The notes under the pieces are model-generated. The model saw nothing but the letters and a program-made list of their open reading frames with translations, did not search any database and was not told the origin of the DNA. From positions 1-64,000 of the forward strand of contig NZ_FOMK01000002.1 of the NCBI RefSeq assembly GCF_900112615.1: a stretch of 64,000 nucleotides of DNA. Direction: 5' to 3'. This document shows positions 38,149-45,476 of the stretch, in pieces; within the stretch, counting starts at the first letter, position 1; each line of letters begins with the position of its first letter. A program made the translations under genes and the position numbers. This stretch comes from Chitinophaga sp. CF118 (GTDB lineage Bacteria; Bacteroidota; Bacteroidia; Chitinophagales; Chitinophagaceae).

Positions 38149-38756
38149 AGCAGAGAGATGCTTTTAGAGATTTCTTTTTTCAGTCGATCATCGTGCGTTA
38201 CTATTACCAAAGCACTCTGATACAGAGCAGCTTGCTCCTTTAACAGGGTAATAACAGCAGCTGCATTTTCATCATCGAGACTGCTCGTAGGTTCATCTGC
38301 AAGCAGTACGGCCGGCTTATTAATGAGTGCCCTTGCAATAGCAACCCGTTGCTGTTCCCCCTGACTGAGGCGGGAAGGGTAATTATTCAAGAGGTGACTG
38401 ATCTGCAGATTCTCTGCCAGTTGCTGCAGATTTTTATTGTGTTTCGCAGCAACGAGTATATTGTCTTTTACAGTGATGGAGCGGATAAAGTGTGCGCGTT
38501 GAAATACAATACCAACACGTTGCCCTCTGAATGTATCCAGTTGGGTGGTAGTGAGATTGTTCAGCAATACATTATCAATACGCAACTCTCCCTTATAGTC
38601 CGACAGTAATCCTCCCAGGATATGCAGCAATGTTGTTTTACCACAACCTGATTTACCGGTGAGTAACAAGGCGTCTCCCGGATTACAGGAAAGATCCGGA
38701 TAGTGCAGGGCAGACCTTCCCCTGTACGAATAAGTAATTCCTTTCGCTAATATCAT
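38145..38756 (-). CDS. LolD/MacB-type ABC transporter ATP-binding protein
   Basis: The product has 203 residues, a single nucleotide-binding domain. Walker A is LTGKSGCGKTTLLHILGGLL, the Q-loop is VGIVFQ, the signature is LSQGEQQR, and Walker B plus D-loop reads LLADEPTSSLDD. The H-loop is VIVTHDD. This is the short LolD/MacB-type ATPase. It is the first gene of the putative zinc operon and overlaps the permease gene by 4 bp, so the two form one transporter. A near-consensus promoter with an overlapping palindrome lies 61-105 bp upstream of the start codon. Confidence 0.92.
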   Translation of the reverse strand: MILAKGITYSYRGRSALHYPDLSCNPGDALLLTGKSGCGKTTLLHILGGLLSDYKGELRIDNVLLNNLTTTQLDTFRGQRVGIVFQRAHFIRSITVKDNILVAAKHNKNLQQLAENLQISHLLNNYPSRLSQGEQQRVAIARALINKPAVLLADEPTSSLDDENAAAVITLLKEQAALYQSALVIVTHDDRLKKEISKSISLL

Positions 38757-38816
38757 TGATTAGTATATGTAAATGTGTATTATTCCACTCCCGGCATAAA
38801 TTGACAATCTGAATAA

Positions 38817-38861
38817 TTGCAACAATATTGCAAATCTATTACTTTTAAGATAATATCCAAA
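38817..38861 (-). promoter_or_regulatory. Consensus promoter with palindromic operator for the zinc operon
   Basis: On the minus strand TTTG (38861-38858), exactly 19 bases and TAGATTTG (38838-38831) match the Bacteroidota promoter consensus TTTG-N19-TAnnTTTG. The 17-bp near-palindrome TTGCAACAATATTGCAA (38817-38833) overlaps the -7 box and the expected transcription start. That is the position where a repressor would block initiation. A Fur/Zur-family regulator is the natural candidate given the operon content, but no such gene lies in the window and I do not know the local Zur motif. The promoter is strong by inspection; regulator identity is inference. Confidence 0.7.
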
Positions 38862-38933
38862 TAATGCTTTGAAACTGCGGTATAACATTTGGTGTAATTT
38901 CTTAACTTCCTGTTGTACCCCAAATTGTTTACT

Positions 38934-40436
38934 ATGAAATCCACGTACATCATTGCAGCCTGTTTGTTATTTTCATCCTGCACCAAAACAGAAACCCGCT
39001 TCCAGGTATTTCGTAACCCTTCTACTGTTATTCCCAAAGCAGACATTAACAACTTTGTGGAAGAGCAATTAAAGCAGCATGAATACTTTGACTGGAAAAT
39101 GGCCGGGGATACTATGACATGGAGCGCCCTGATCCAGTCTGACAGTGTGCTTTCCATTGGTTATCAGCCAGCAGGGGTAAGAGACCTTGACAAAAAGATC
39201 CATACCATCGATTTTAAGAGTGCTGCCTGGAAGGAAGCACGAGCTGATATACTCGCTCTTGTGAGAAAAAATGAGCAGTCGGACGTTACACAGATCGTTT
39301 TTAAAGAAGGGTCCCTGCCAATGATCAACGTGAAGGTGAGCCAGTTTGCCACGCTAAAAGCATTGCGGGCATCCCCCCTGGTGCGGTATGCAGAACCTAT
39401 CGGTTATGGCGCATATATGGACGACACGAAAAAATCTGACCTTGAGGCAGCCTCCAGCATCTTATCCTCAGGATGCGGTTATAATGTACCAAAAACAGAT
39501 CTTGTAACGAACATTGATTATACCCCGATCCTTCCGGGCGCTAAAGCATCCTGGAACTACGATTATCACAGGATCAACCAGGCATGGGCTAAAAGCAGCG
39601 GACAGAATGTGACAATTATGTTGATTGATACAGGAGTCAGCGATGCACAGGAGAATCTTGGGAATGCTTTTAATCAGGGTCTATCTTCCGGACGGAGTAT
39701 TCAAAAGCTGGTTACCTTTTCAGGGGCATCCGTGAATGATGAATGCGGACACGGGACCAGTATGGCAGGTGTTATTGCCGCGCCGAGAGGCATTGACGGC
39801 AATACAGCGGGTATTGCATACAACAGCAATCTTATTACCGTGCATGCTGCCGAAAATGTTGTGATCCTCTCCTCTGCTGCGATTAATGGTGTTACTAATG
39901 CGTATGTGCTGGGAGCTGATGATCCTTCCGTAAAAATAATCAGTATGAGTATGGGCACGATTTTCAGTTCAGGTCAAATAAAAGATGCGCTAAGCTATGC
40001 GTTTAACAAACAGAAACTGATGTTCTGTGCAGCGGGCACTTCCACATCTTTCTTTGCAAGTTTTGTAGGAGTTATCTTCCCGGCAAATCAGCCGCAGGTA
40101 ATAGCCGTAACCGGTATTAAGGACAATCTCACTGATCGTTGTGGCCCTTGTCATGTAGGAAGTAAAGTGGACTTTGTGATTGTGATGGAGAAGACCAGTA
40201 CAGGAAGGAATCCACTTTCGACCGCAATGAGCGGAGATGTACCCTCTACAGTGGGCGGCTCCTCAGTAGCGACTGCCAGTTGTGCGGCCATTGCAGCACT
40301 GGTGTGGAGTAAGTATCCCGCTTATCCGAAGGATAGTATTGTTGCGCGACTTACAAGAAGCGCGAGCAACGCTTATAACAGAAGCAGTAAATTTGGATGG
40401 GGGGTTATTAATGCAGAAGCGGCAGTAGGAATTTGA
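38934..40436 (+). CDS. S8 subtilisin-like lipoprotein protease
   Basis: The product has 500 residues from the ATG at 38934; the frame is open 7 codons further upstream, but the lipoprotein signal begins here (MKSTYIIAACLLFSSC). Residues 17-210 form a pro-region-like segment. The catalytic domain has Asp232 (MLIDTGVS), His273 (CGHGTSMAGVIAA) and Ser444 (GGSSVATAS), so the triad is complete. The usual oxyanion-hole Asn after AAG is replaced (CAAGTST). A Cys pair (DRCGPCHVG) lies near 403-406. It is probably attached to an envelope membrane and acts outside the cytoplasm on proteins or peptides. It is divergent from the putative zinc operon and stands alone. Confidence 0.9.
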   Translation: MKSTYIIAACLLFSSCTKTETRFQVFRNPSTVIPKADINNFVEEQLKQHEYFDWKMAGDTMTWSALIQSDSVLSIGYQPAGVRDLDKKIHTIDFKSAAWKEARADILALVRKNEQSDVTQIVFKEGSLPMINVKVSQFATLKALRASPLVRYAEPIGYGAYMDDTKKSDLEAASSILSSGCGYNVPKTDLVTNIDYTPILPGAKASWNYDYHRINQAWAKSSGQNVTIMLIDTGVSDAQENLGNAFNQGLSSGRSIQKLVTFSGASVNDECGHGTSMAGVIAAPRGIDGNTAGIAYNSNLITVHAAENVVILSSAAINGVTNAYVLGADDPSVKIISMSMGTIFSSGQIKDALSYAFNKQKLMFCAAGTSTSFFASFVGVIFPANQPQVIAVTGIKDNLTDRCGPCHVGSKVDFVIVMEKTSTGRNPLSTAMSGDVPSTVGGSSVATASCAAIAALVWSKYPAYPKDSIVARLTRSASNAYNRSSKFGWGVINAEAAVGI

Positions 40437-40511
40437 CTGTACATGTATGATGAATGCCTAAATGGTTTCTAAATATAATTTCTGAGGAGCACTGGCATTA
40501 ATATCACTGGT

Positions 40512-40613
40512 TCAGCAGTTCATTAGTTGTTCTGGAATCAAGCCGATAGTGGGTTCATCCATCAGGATGACGCCTGCATTATTTGTCAGATCGATAGTTA
40601 TGCCGACCTTCTT
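40512..40613 (-). pseudogene. Possible fragment of an ABC-type ATPase (UvrA-like)
   Basis: On the minus strand about 33 codons read ...ITIDLTNN AGVILMDEPTIGLIPEQLMN then a stop. The stretch ILMDEPTIGL has the Walker B/D-loop pattern of ABC ATPases and is closest in wording to UvrA (LDEPTIGLHP). No start, Walker A or signature motif surrounds it. It may be a decayed remnant, or chance. It lies in the 757-bp gap 40437-41194, which otherwise shows no gene. Confidence 0.3.
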
Positions 40614-40663
40614 TTAGTAGGTGTGCCTGTGAATTTCAGGATTACAGAAAAATAAAATTATAG

Positions 40664-40705
40664 ATTTAAGAAAGAGCGGAGCAGTTGCAACACTCTTTCT
40701 TAAAT
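40664..40705 (+). terminator. Hairpin downstream of S8 protease gene
   Basis: A perfect 13-bp inverted repeat ATTTAAGAAAGAG / CTCTTTCTTAAAT encloses 16 bases and is followed by TTTTAAG. It lies about 230 bp after the protease stop codon. It could be a late terminator for that gene or part of a decayed element. Confidence 0.4.
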
Positions 40706-41095
40706 TTTAAGAATTTGAAAATAATTTTTGATATCCCAATAATTTATTTTTACTTTGATGTCATTACATGTGAAGTTTGTTAACCGTTAAAATGTCCAAT
40801 CCCGGACATTGACCACCAACAGTCTACTTAGGAATAGATTGTTTATGAAAAAACAACTCACACAATGATATATTATCAGATGCATGATGTAAAAAGAATG
40901 TCAGTAAAGATTTGGAAATTGGTATCGCAGATGCTGGTTTAAATGAGATTATTGCGTGATTGTAATGATTTATTGAATCATGTGAATAATATGTAACAAT
41001 AAAACTACAGGAATGAGAATTTAAAAAAAATTAACGCACAATTATGCTATACATGAAATTCGATTTGTTAATCCGAAAAGCTATCGTCTTTTCTT

Positions 41096-41117
41096 AATAA
41101 TTGCACTCTCAATTATT
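41096..41117. promoter_or_regulatory. Small palindrome upstream of PIN gene, possible operator
   Basis: AATAATTG-N6-CAATTATT, a perfect 8-bp inverted repeat, lies about 80 bp upstream of the PIN toxin start in AT-rich DNA. Type II toxin-antitoxin operons are commonly autoregulated through such palindromes. The assignment rests on position only. Confidence 0.3.
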
Positions 41118-41194
41118 TAATTAAAATATCATTAAGATCCTTTACTGTAAAGGATTTCACATTTGTTAACCAACAATTTATTTAATACATTCGC

Positions 41195-41674
41195 ATGGCA
41201 AAGATATATATAGACACTTCTGTGGTAGGAGGATGTTTTGATGTTGAATTTAAAGAACCCAGTCTTGAGCTTTTTGAAGTATTCAAGACTGGGCTTATGA
41301 AGGTGATTTATTCGGATATTGTCATCATGGAATTATTGCCTGCCAGACAGGAGATAAAAGACAAAATAGACGAGATTCCAGTAAATTATGTAATTGATGT
41401 TGAAAATAATGAAGAAGTTGAAAAACTGGCCGATACATACATTCAGCAGAAGGTATTGACCAATAAAAGTTATGGTGATGCTCTTCATATTGCACTTGCC
41501 ACATTGAATAATGCTGATACACTTGCAAGCTGGAATTTTAAACATATCGTTAATATTGACAAGATAAAATTATATAACGCAATCAATTTAAAATTGGGCT
41601 ACAAGACAATAGAGATCATGACGCCCAAATTAATCTTAAAATCCATAATTCATGAAAAAGAAAAAAGAGTATGA
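41195..41674 (+). CDS. PIN-domain (VapC-like) toxin candidate
   Basis: A 159-residue PIN-domain protein. The first strand and acidic residue are in KIYIDTSVVGG (Asp7), a second acidic residue is in VIMELLPAR, and the third cluster is in SYGDALHIALATLNNADTLA. The NADTLASWNFKHI segment, with hydrophobic strand and WNFKH, is typical of this PIN subgroup. PIN proteins are Mg2+-dependent ribonucleases, often tRNA- or rRNA-specific toxins. A small gene overlaps its 3' end by 23 bp and is probably the antitoxin; toxin-first order is less common but known. Its surroundings are AT-rich and gene-poor, fitting an accessory locus. RNA target unknown. Confidence 0.82.
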   Translation: MAKIYIDTSVVGGCFDVEFKEPSLELFEVFKTGLMKVIYSDIVIMELLPARQEIKDKIDEIPVNYVIDVENNEEVEKLADTYIQQKVLTNKSYGDALHIALATLNNADTLASWNFKHIVNIDKIKLYNAINLKLGYKTIEIMTPKLILKSIIHEKEKRV

Positions 41675-41813
41675 TGCAGTAGCAGAAGTCCGCAAAATCA
41701 GGGATGAGTTAAGTTTGAGATATTTGGAAAATCCGGCTCAATTCAGACTGGATTTGAAAGCTGCGGCCAAATTATTCCGCGAGCAATCCAAGCGGGTATT
41801 CGTTCAAGCATAG
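41652..41813 (+). CDS. 53-residue antitoxin candidate overlapping PIN gene
   Basis: This small ORF (ATG 41652, TAG 41811-41813) encodes 53 residues. The start is MKKKKEYDAVAEVRKIRDEL, and AQFRLDLKAAAKLFREQSKR lies further on. It is basic and probably helical, with no signal or membrane segment. It overlaps the last 23 bp of the PIN gene in another frame, so translation is probably coupled. A diverged second copy starts 74 bp downstream. Size, overlap and charge fit a type II antitoxin or an antitoxin-like partner for the PIN toxin. I do not recognise a named family. Confidence 0.72.
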   Translation: MKKKKEYDAVAEVRKIRDELSLRYLENPAQFRLDLKAAAKLFREQSKRVFVQA

Positions 41814-41886
41814 ATTGTAAAATCTTTGAATCGGGCTATCAAACATTAAAACATGACGCCCGGGTTAATCTTAAAATCAATAGTTT

Positions 41887-42045
41887 ATGGAAATGAAAAA
41901 AGAATACGATGTAGTAGCAGAAGTCCGCAAAATCCGGGAGGCAAATAGTCTGAAACACTGGTTTAACCCACTACAATTCAGACTCTATTTGAATACTGCG
42001 GCTAAAAATCTTGATGAGTCACGCAAATTAGTGCAGATTCAATGA
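41887..42045 (+). CDS. Duplicated antitoxin-like small protein
   Basis: The product has 52 residues beginning MEMKKEYDVVAEVRKIREAN. It aligns with the preceding 53-residue protein over its whole length, with KEYDxVAEVRKIR and NPxQFRLxL conserved. It has diverged in the middle and at the C-terminus (QSKRVFVQA against ESRKLVQIQ). The segment before its start repeats the 3' end of the PIN gene. The frame is intact, so it may still be expressed. Possible roles are a second antitoxin with changed specificity or a decoy copy. Confidence 0.65.
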   Translation: MEMKKEYDVVAEVRKIREANSLKHWFNPLQFRLYLNTAAKNLDESRKLVQIQ

Positions 42046-42060
42046 TAAGTTGTGAAAAAC

Positions 42061-42105
42061 AGCACATTATTAAGAATGGGGTGATGCAAAATCTAATGAT
42101 GTGCT
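42061..42105 (+). terminator. Hairpin terminator after PIN/antitoxin locus
   Basis: AGCACATTATTA (42061-42072) pairs with TAATGATGTGCT (42094-42105) at 11 of 12 positions and is followed by GCTTTTAT. It lies 16 bp after the stop of the second antitoxin-like gene. The rest of the gap to 42387 holds only the candidate promoter described next. Confidence 0.6.
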
Positions 42106-42325
42106 GCTTTTATATTCTCTTTTAGCCTAAGTAGTACATATTGCTGTCCGCTCTAAAAACCTATTATATAATTTCCAGATTGTAATCTCTTGCATTCCAG
42201 GAATTTGTTTATTGCCACCAACTCGCTTTCAAAGAGAATAGGTACTGTATGTAAAATACAAATTTACAATTCCTTCTTTTACATCATTTTATGCAGTGAA
42301 GAGTATTGCCAGCCAATTGATGGTA

Positions 42326-42356
42326 TTGCATTTCCCGGAGAATTATATTAGTCTTG
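42326..42356 (+). promoter_or_regulatory. Candidate promoter of the secreted repeat protein gene
   Basis: TTG (42326-42328), 20 bases, then TAGTCTTG (42349-42356), one mismatch from TAnnTTTG. The predicted transcript starts about 25 bases before the ATG at 42388. Moderate match only. Confidence 0.35.
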
Positions 42357-42387
42357 CATAAAGAATATATCCTATAAAAGTCCCTAC

Positions 42388-43227
42388 ATGAAAAGATACC
42401 TGTTAGCTGTATCCCTATTCCTGTTCTGTAGTTCCGCTATTAGTCAGCCCACCGCCAACTCTATGAAATATGCAGGATCCGGGGAAGAACATTTCACACA
42501 CATTATCAAGCTCAATAATGGAAATTATGTGTGCGGGGGATATAGTACTTCCGACGCAATGGGTAATCATGGGGGAAGTGATTTTGTTATAGCATGTATT
42601 TCGGCTCAGGGTGAAGTGATATGGAAAAAGATGGTAGGAGGAAGTAAAGAAGATGGTGGTAATTATTCCGGTAATAGAGAATGCCTTAGTCTTACGACGG
42701 ATGGAGGTTTCTTTTTTGCAGGAGCTACCTCCTCTTCTGATGGTGATATTACAACATCCAAGGGTGGATGGGATATTTTTGTGGCAAGATTTGACATAAA
42801 TGGAAAGATAACATGGGAGAACACATATGGAGGTGATAAAACAGAGTATTTATCCGGTATAGCGACTACATCAGATGGTGGGTGTATTTTTTCGGCTACG
42901 ACCTATTCCGGTAATAATGGAGATGTTCCGGCAAATCATAGTGTGGATACAAGTGATATCTGGATTGTAAAGTTGAATGCAAGGGGAACCATTGAATGGA
43001 GTAAAACTTATGGGGGCTCAGGCACAGAAATGGCAATCAGTATCAAAACCACCAGTGATAACAGTTATATTTTCACAGCTGATGTGACATCGGAAGATGG
43101 TGATCTTAGCGGTAGTGTACCTGAAGGTGAGGTGAGAAATATGGATATGTGGATTGTTAAAATAGATAATGCAGGAATGATTAACTGGAATAAAAGGTTG
43201 GGAAGTGATGAACACGGGGCAAAATAA
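42388..43227 (+). CDS. Secreted beta-propeller-type repeat protein
   Basis: The product has 279 residues with a signal peptide (MKRYLLAVSLFLFCSSAISQ). Four repeats of 50-60 residues follow the pattern SDxWIVKLxxxGxIxWxKTYGGSxxE...xxTxDGGxIFxAxT. The clearest example is SDIWIVKLNARGTIEWSKTY. Such repeats form beta-propeller blades in secreted Bacteroidota proteins, often with a C-terminal sorting domain. Here the protein stops shortly after a blade (NWNKRLGSDEHGAK), with no sorting domain, so it may be a truncated or partial propeller. No catalytic motif is visible. It stands alone between the toxin-antitoxin-like locus and the kdp region; 43228-43407 holds nothing recognisable. Confidence 0.72.
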   Translation: MKRYLLAVSLFLFCSSAISQPTANSMKYAGSGEEHFTHIIKLNNGNYVCGGYSTSDAMGNHGGSDFVIACISAQGEVIWKKMVGGSKEDGGNYSGNRECLSLTTDGGFFFAGATSSSDGDITTSKGGWDIFVARFDINGKITWENTYGGDKTEYLSGIATTSDGGCIFSATTYSGNNGDVPANHSVDTSDIWIVKLNARGTIEWSKTYGGSGTEMAISIKTTSDNSYIFTADVTSEDGDLSGSVPEGEVRNMDMWIVKIDNAGMINWNKRLGSDEHGAK

Positions 43228-43407
43228 TTAAGCTCGCCTTTATTAATACTAGTAGAAGTATCATAACAGTACATTCTCCACATTTAATAAACTAATCCCC
43301 TAAAGATAATATACTCTTTATTAGCCCTCAATGATTAAGAGTGACATTAGGTCAATCTGAAGAAGTGTGTTTTGCTTTAATAACCTTAATTTTGGCGAAA
43401 GTTTTTT

Positions 43408-44748
43408 ATGTTGGGAACCGTTCTGATAATAGATGATGAGGAAAAGTTACGCAGCCTGATGAAACGGATCATTACGCTGGAAGGATATAATGTGCTGGAA
43501 ACAGGTACTCTTAAGGCTGCACAGAAGCTGTTGGAAAAGGAAGAAATTGATGTTATCCTATGTGATGTAAAACTACCTGATGGCAGCGGTGTAGACTTTT
43601 CCCGTACCATTAAGGAGAAGTACCCTTCCCTGGAGGTAATATTACTTACGGCCTATGGCAACATTCCCGATGGCGTACAGGCGATCAAAAACGGAGCGTT
43701 TGACTATCTCACCAAGGGAGATGATAATAACCGCATCATCCCTCTCCTTAACCGTGCCTTTGAAAAGGTACAGCTACAGAAAAGGATTGATAAACTGGAA
43801 CAGCAGGTAGGTAAAAAGTATAGCTTCGACAGCATCCTGGGTAGCTCCCGCGTTATTAAAGAAGCTATAGAACAGGCTAAAAAGGTGGCTCCTGCCGATA
43901 CTACTGTATTATTATTAGGAGAAACAGGTACGGGGAAAGAAGTATTTGCACAGGCCATCCATAATAATAGCAAAAGAGTTGGCAAACCTTTCGTTGCTTT
44001 AAATTGTAGTGCTTTTAGCCGGGAGTTACTGGAAAGTGAGCTGTTTGGGTATAAGGCTGGTGCTTTTACCAATGCTGTGCGGGATAAGAAAGGATTAATA
44101 GAAGAGGCTAATAACGGGACTATTTTTTTAGATGAAATAGGAGAACTACCACTGGACTTGCAAAGCAAGCTGTTGCGGGTACTGGAAACCAGCGAGTTTA
44201 TTAAAATTGGAGATACCAAACCTACGAAAGTAAATGTGCGGATCATCACTGCTACTAACCGCGATTTGAAAGAAGAAACTGTCAAAGGACAATTCCGGGA
44301 GGACCTGTATTACAGACTGAATGTGTTTGCAATTGTTTTGCCTCCTTTGCGGGAACGTAAAAAAGATATACCGGTGCTGACGGAGTATTTTGTAGGATTC
44401 TTCTCTGCAAAGATTAATCAGAAGAAACTTTCTGTTAGTGATGCTTTTATTGAAAAACTGCAGTTGCATGAGTGGAAAGGGAATGTCCGTGAGTTAAAGA
44501 ATGTACTGGAAAGAGCCGTGATCATGGCAGGAACAGAAGAATTAACCGTAGCCCACCTTCCATTTGAATTACAGGTGAATGATAAGCCTGTGCATACATT
44601 GTCAGCATTTGATCTTGCCAGCGTGGAAAAGCTGCATATTATCCGGGTATTGCACCATACAAAAAATAATAAAACAGAAGCCGCGAAGTTGCTGAATATT
44701 GGACTTGCAACACTATACAGGAAGATCGAAGAATACCAGATTGGGTAG
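43408..44748 (+). CDS. Sigma-54-dependent NtrC-type response regulator
   Basis: The product has 446 residues. The receiver domain has phospho-acceptor Asp53 (VILCDVKLPDGSG) and Lys103. The AAA+ domain has Walker A GETGTGKE (171-178), the sigma-54 contact loop written GAFTNA (218-223; the usual form is GAFTGA) and Walker B GTIFLDEIGE (237-246). A Fis-type helix-turn-helix closes the protein (NKTEAAKLLNIGLATLYRKI). It activates sigma-54 RNA polymerase after phosphorylation. It lies directly upstream of the kdp structural genes, while the window holds no OmpR-type KdpE, so it is the likely regulator of the Kdp potassium system. Its partner kinase is probably the histidine kinase at 53304. A GG-N10-GC promoter candidate lies 316 bp downstream of its stop. 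Confidence 0.9.
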   Translation: MLGTVLIIDDEEKLRSLMKRIITLEGYNVLETGTLKAAQKLLEKEEIDVILCDVKLPDGSGVDFSRTIKEKYPSLEVILLTAYGNIPDGVQAIKNGAFDYLTKGDDNNRIIPLLNRAFEKVQLQKRIDKLEQQVGKKYSFDSILGSSRVIKEAIEQAKKVAPADTTVLLLGETGTGKEVFAQAIHNNSKRVGKPFVALNCSAFSRELLESELFGYKAGAFTNAVRDKKGLIEEANNGTIFLDEIGELPLDLQSKLLRVLETSEFIKIGDTKPTKVNVRIITATNRDLKEETVKGQFREDLYYRLNVFAIVLPPLRERKKDIPVLTEYFVGFFSAKINQKKLSVSDAFIEKLQLHEWKGNVRELKNVLERAVIMAGTEELTVAHLPFELQVNDKPVHTLSAFDLASVEKLHIIRVLHHTKNNKTEAAKLLNIGLATLYRKIEEYQIG

Positions 44749-44804
44749 GATAAAACTATATGGAGACAAAGTAATACCCTGCTGAGATAAAGCAGAGATT
44801 CGAA

Positions 44805-44851
44805 CATCCTACGTTCATCCTACGTTAAAAACGTAGGATGAACGTAGGATG
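44805..44851. repeat. Four-copy 11-bp palindromic repeat, terminator or activator site
   Basis: The unit CATCCTACGTT occurs twice in direct order, then after AAA twice as its exact reverse complement AACGTAGGATG. This gives a perfect 22-bp inverted repeat built from four copies of one 11-mer. It lies 57 bp after the regulator stop codon and about 210-260 bp upstream of the sigma-54-like promoter, a normal distance for an NtrC-type enhancer site. It could also act as a hairpin terminator, though no T-run follows directly. Confidence 0.8.
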
Positions 44852-44942
44852 ACTTTTACCATCCTTTATAACGAGTGAATTACATATTAAGATGTGATCT
44901 TGGTTGAAGTAGTATTTTTAGACATTCCTCATCATTATGATA

Positions 44943-44970
44943 AAACCCTCTCAAATTGAGAGGGTTTTTT
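44943..44970 (+). terminator. Intrinsic terminator upstream of kdp genes
   Basis: AAACCCTCTCA / TGAGAGGGTTT stem with a 3-base loop followed by a T-run (44965-44970). It should end transcripts of the sigma-54 regulator gene and insulate the kdp promoter that follows. Confidence 0.85.
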
Positions 44971-45063
44971 ATAGCCCTTTAGACCTCTCCCTTCTACACT
45001 AAAACATATAAGTAATTCATAATGAATTAGTTAAATGGGAGAGATTATACTATTTAAAGAACG

Positions 45064-45077
45064 GGCATGCCATTGGC
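45064..45077 (+). promoter_or_regulatory. Candidate sigma-54 promoter of the kdp operon
   Basis: GGCATGCCATTGGC has the invariant GG-N10-GC spacing of sigma-54 promoters. The -24 part matches TGGCACG at GGCA and the final G, and the -12 part TGGC matches partly. It lies 26 bp before the first kdp-region ORF at 45103. The neighbouring sigma-54 activator gene makes the match meaningful. The -12 element is imperfect. Confidence 0.5.
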
Positions 45078-45102
45078 CTATCTATACTCAAATGAAACAA
45101 CT

Positions 45103-45462
45103 ATGAACCAGTATGAAGTATCTGCTGAAATAGCCGATGAAATCCCGGAAATACAAAAAGAGATTGTACGCGAACCTGTATTCGGAAGTGTATATATGTC
45201 GATCAAAGTATTGACGACTTACACCGGAAAGATGCTGCATGAACATCAATTACGGCAGGTAGAACGCTGCATGAAATTAGCCGACAAAATCTACAATAAA
45301 GGCAATAAACTGGTAAAGACTGCTGTAGAGAACGTATTCGTTTATTCATTCTCCAACCTGCAGGGATCCTGCACAAGAAGAGAATGGCAGGAAATACAAA
45401 CAAAGATGCCTGTTATGCTGTTCTCTCTCTACATACAGCAAATTATGAAACCCGGAATCTGA
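45103..45462 (+). CDS. Conserved hypothetical protein heading the kdp operon
   Basis: The start is taken at the ATG at 45103 (MNQYEVSAEIADEIPEIQKE); an in-frame ATG 12 codons earlier would precede the expected transcription start. The product has 119 residues, soluble and alpha-helical. Segments include SVYMSIKVLTTYTGKMLHEH, RCMKLADKIYNKGNKLVKTA and ENVFVYSFSNL. I do not recognise a domain. It is followed by two tiny membrane peptides and kdpA, so it is probably co-transcribed with the potassium pump and may be an accessory or regulatory component. No metal-binding or catalytic pattern is evident. Confidence 0.7.
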   Translation: MNQYEVSAEIADEIPEIQKEIVREPVFGSVYMSIKVLTTYTGKMLHEHQLRQVERCMKLADKIYNKGNKLVKTAVENVFVYSFSNLQGSCTRREWQEIQTKMPVMLFSLYIQQIMKPGI

Positions 45463-45476
45463 TAAACTTTAATAAT

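Larger units (their letters stand above)
41596..42045 (+). repeat. Tandem duplication of PIN 3' end plus antitoxin gene
   Basis: Two units with an offset of about 237 bp: 41596-41813 and 41833-42045. Each contains the end of the PIN gene (GGGCTA...ATGACGCCC...TTAATCTTAAAATC) followed by a small ORF starting with a Lys-rich KEYD segment. The second copy of the PIN tail is no longer part of a PIN gene. Extensive point divergence shows the event is not recent. Confidence 0.8.

Noticed and set aside
41162..41193. TTTG-N20-TACATTCG upstream of the PIN gene
   Set aside because: The spacing is right, but the predicted transcription start falls inside the coding sequence, so it cannot serve the annotated start.
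43387..43394. TAATTTTG matching the -7 consensus upstream of the sigma-54 regulator gene
   Set aside because: It is only 13 bases before the ATG and has no -33 element at 19-21 bases, so it would give an almost leaderless mRNA.
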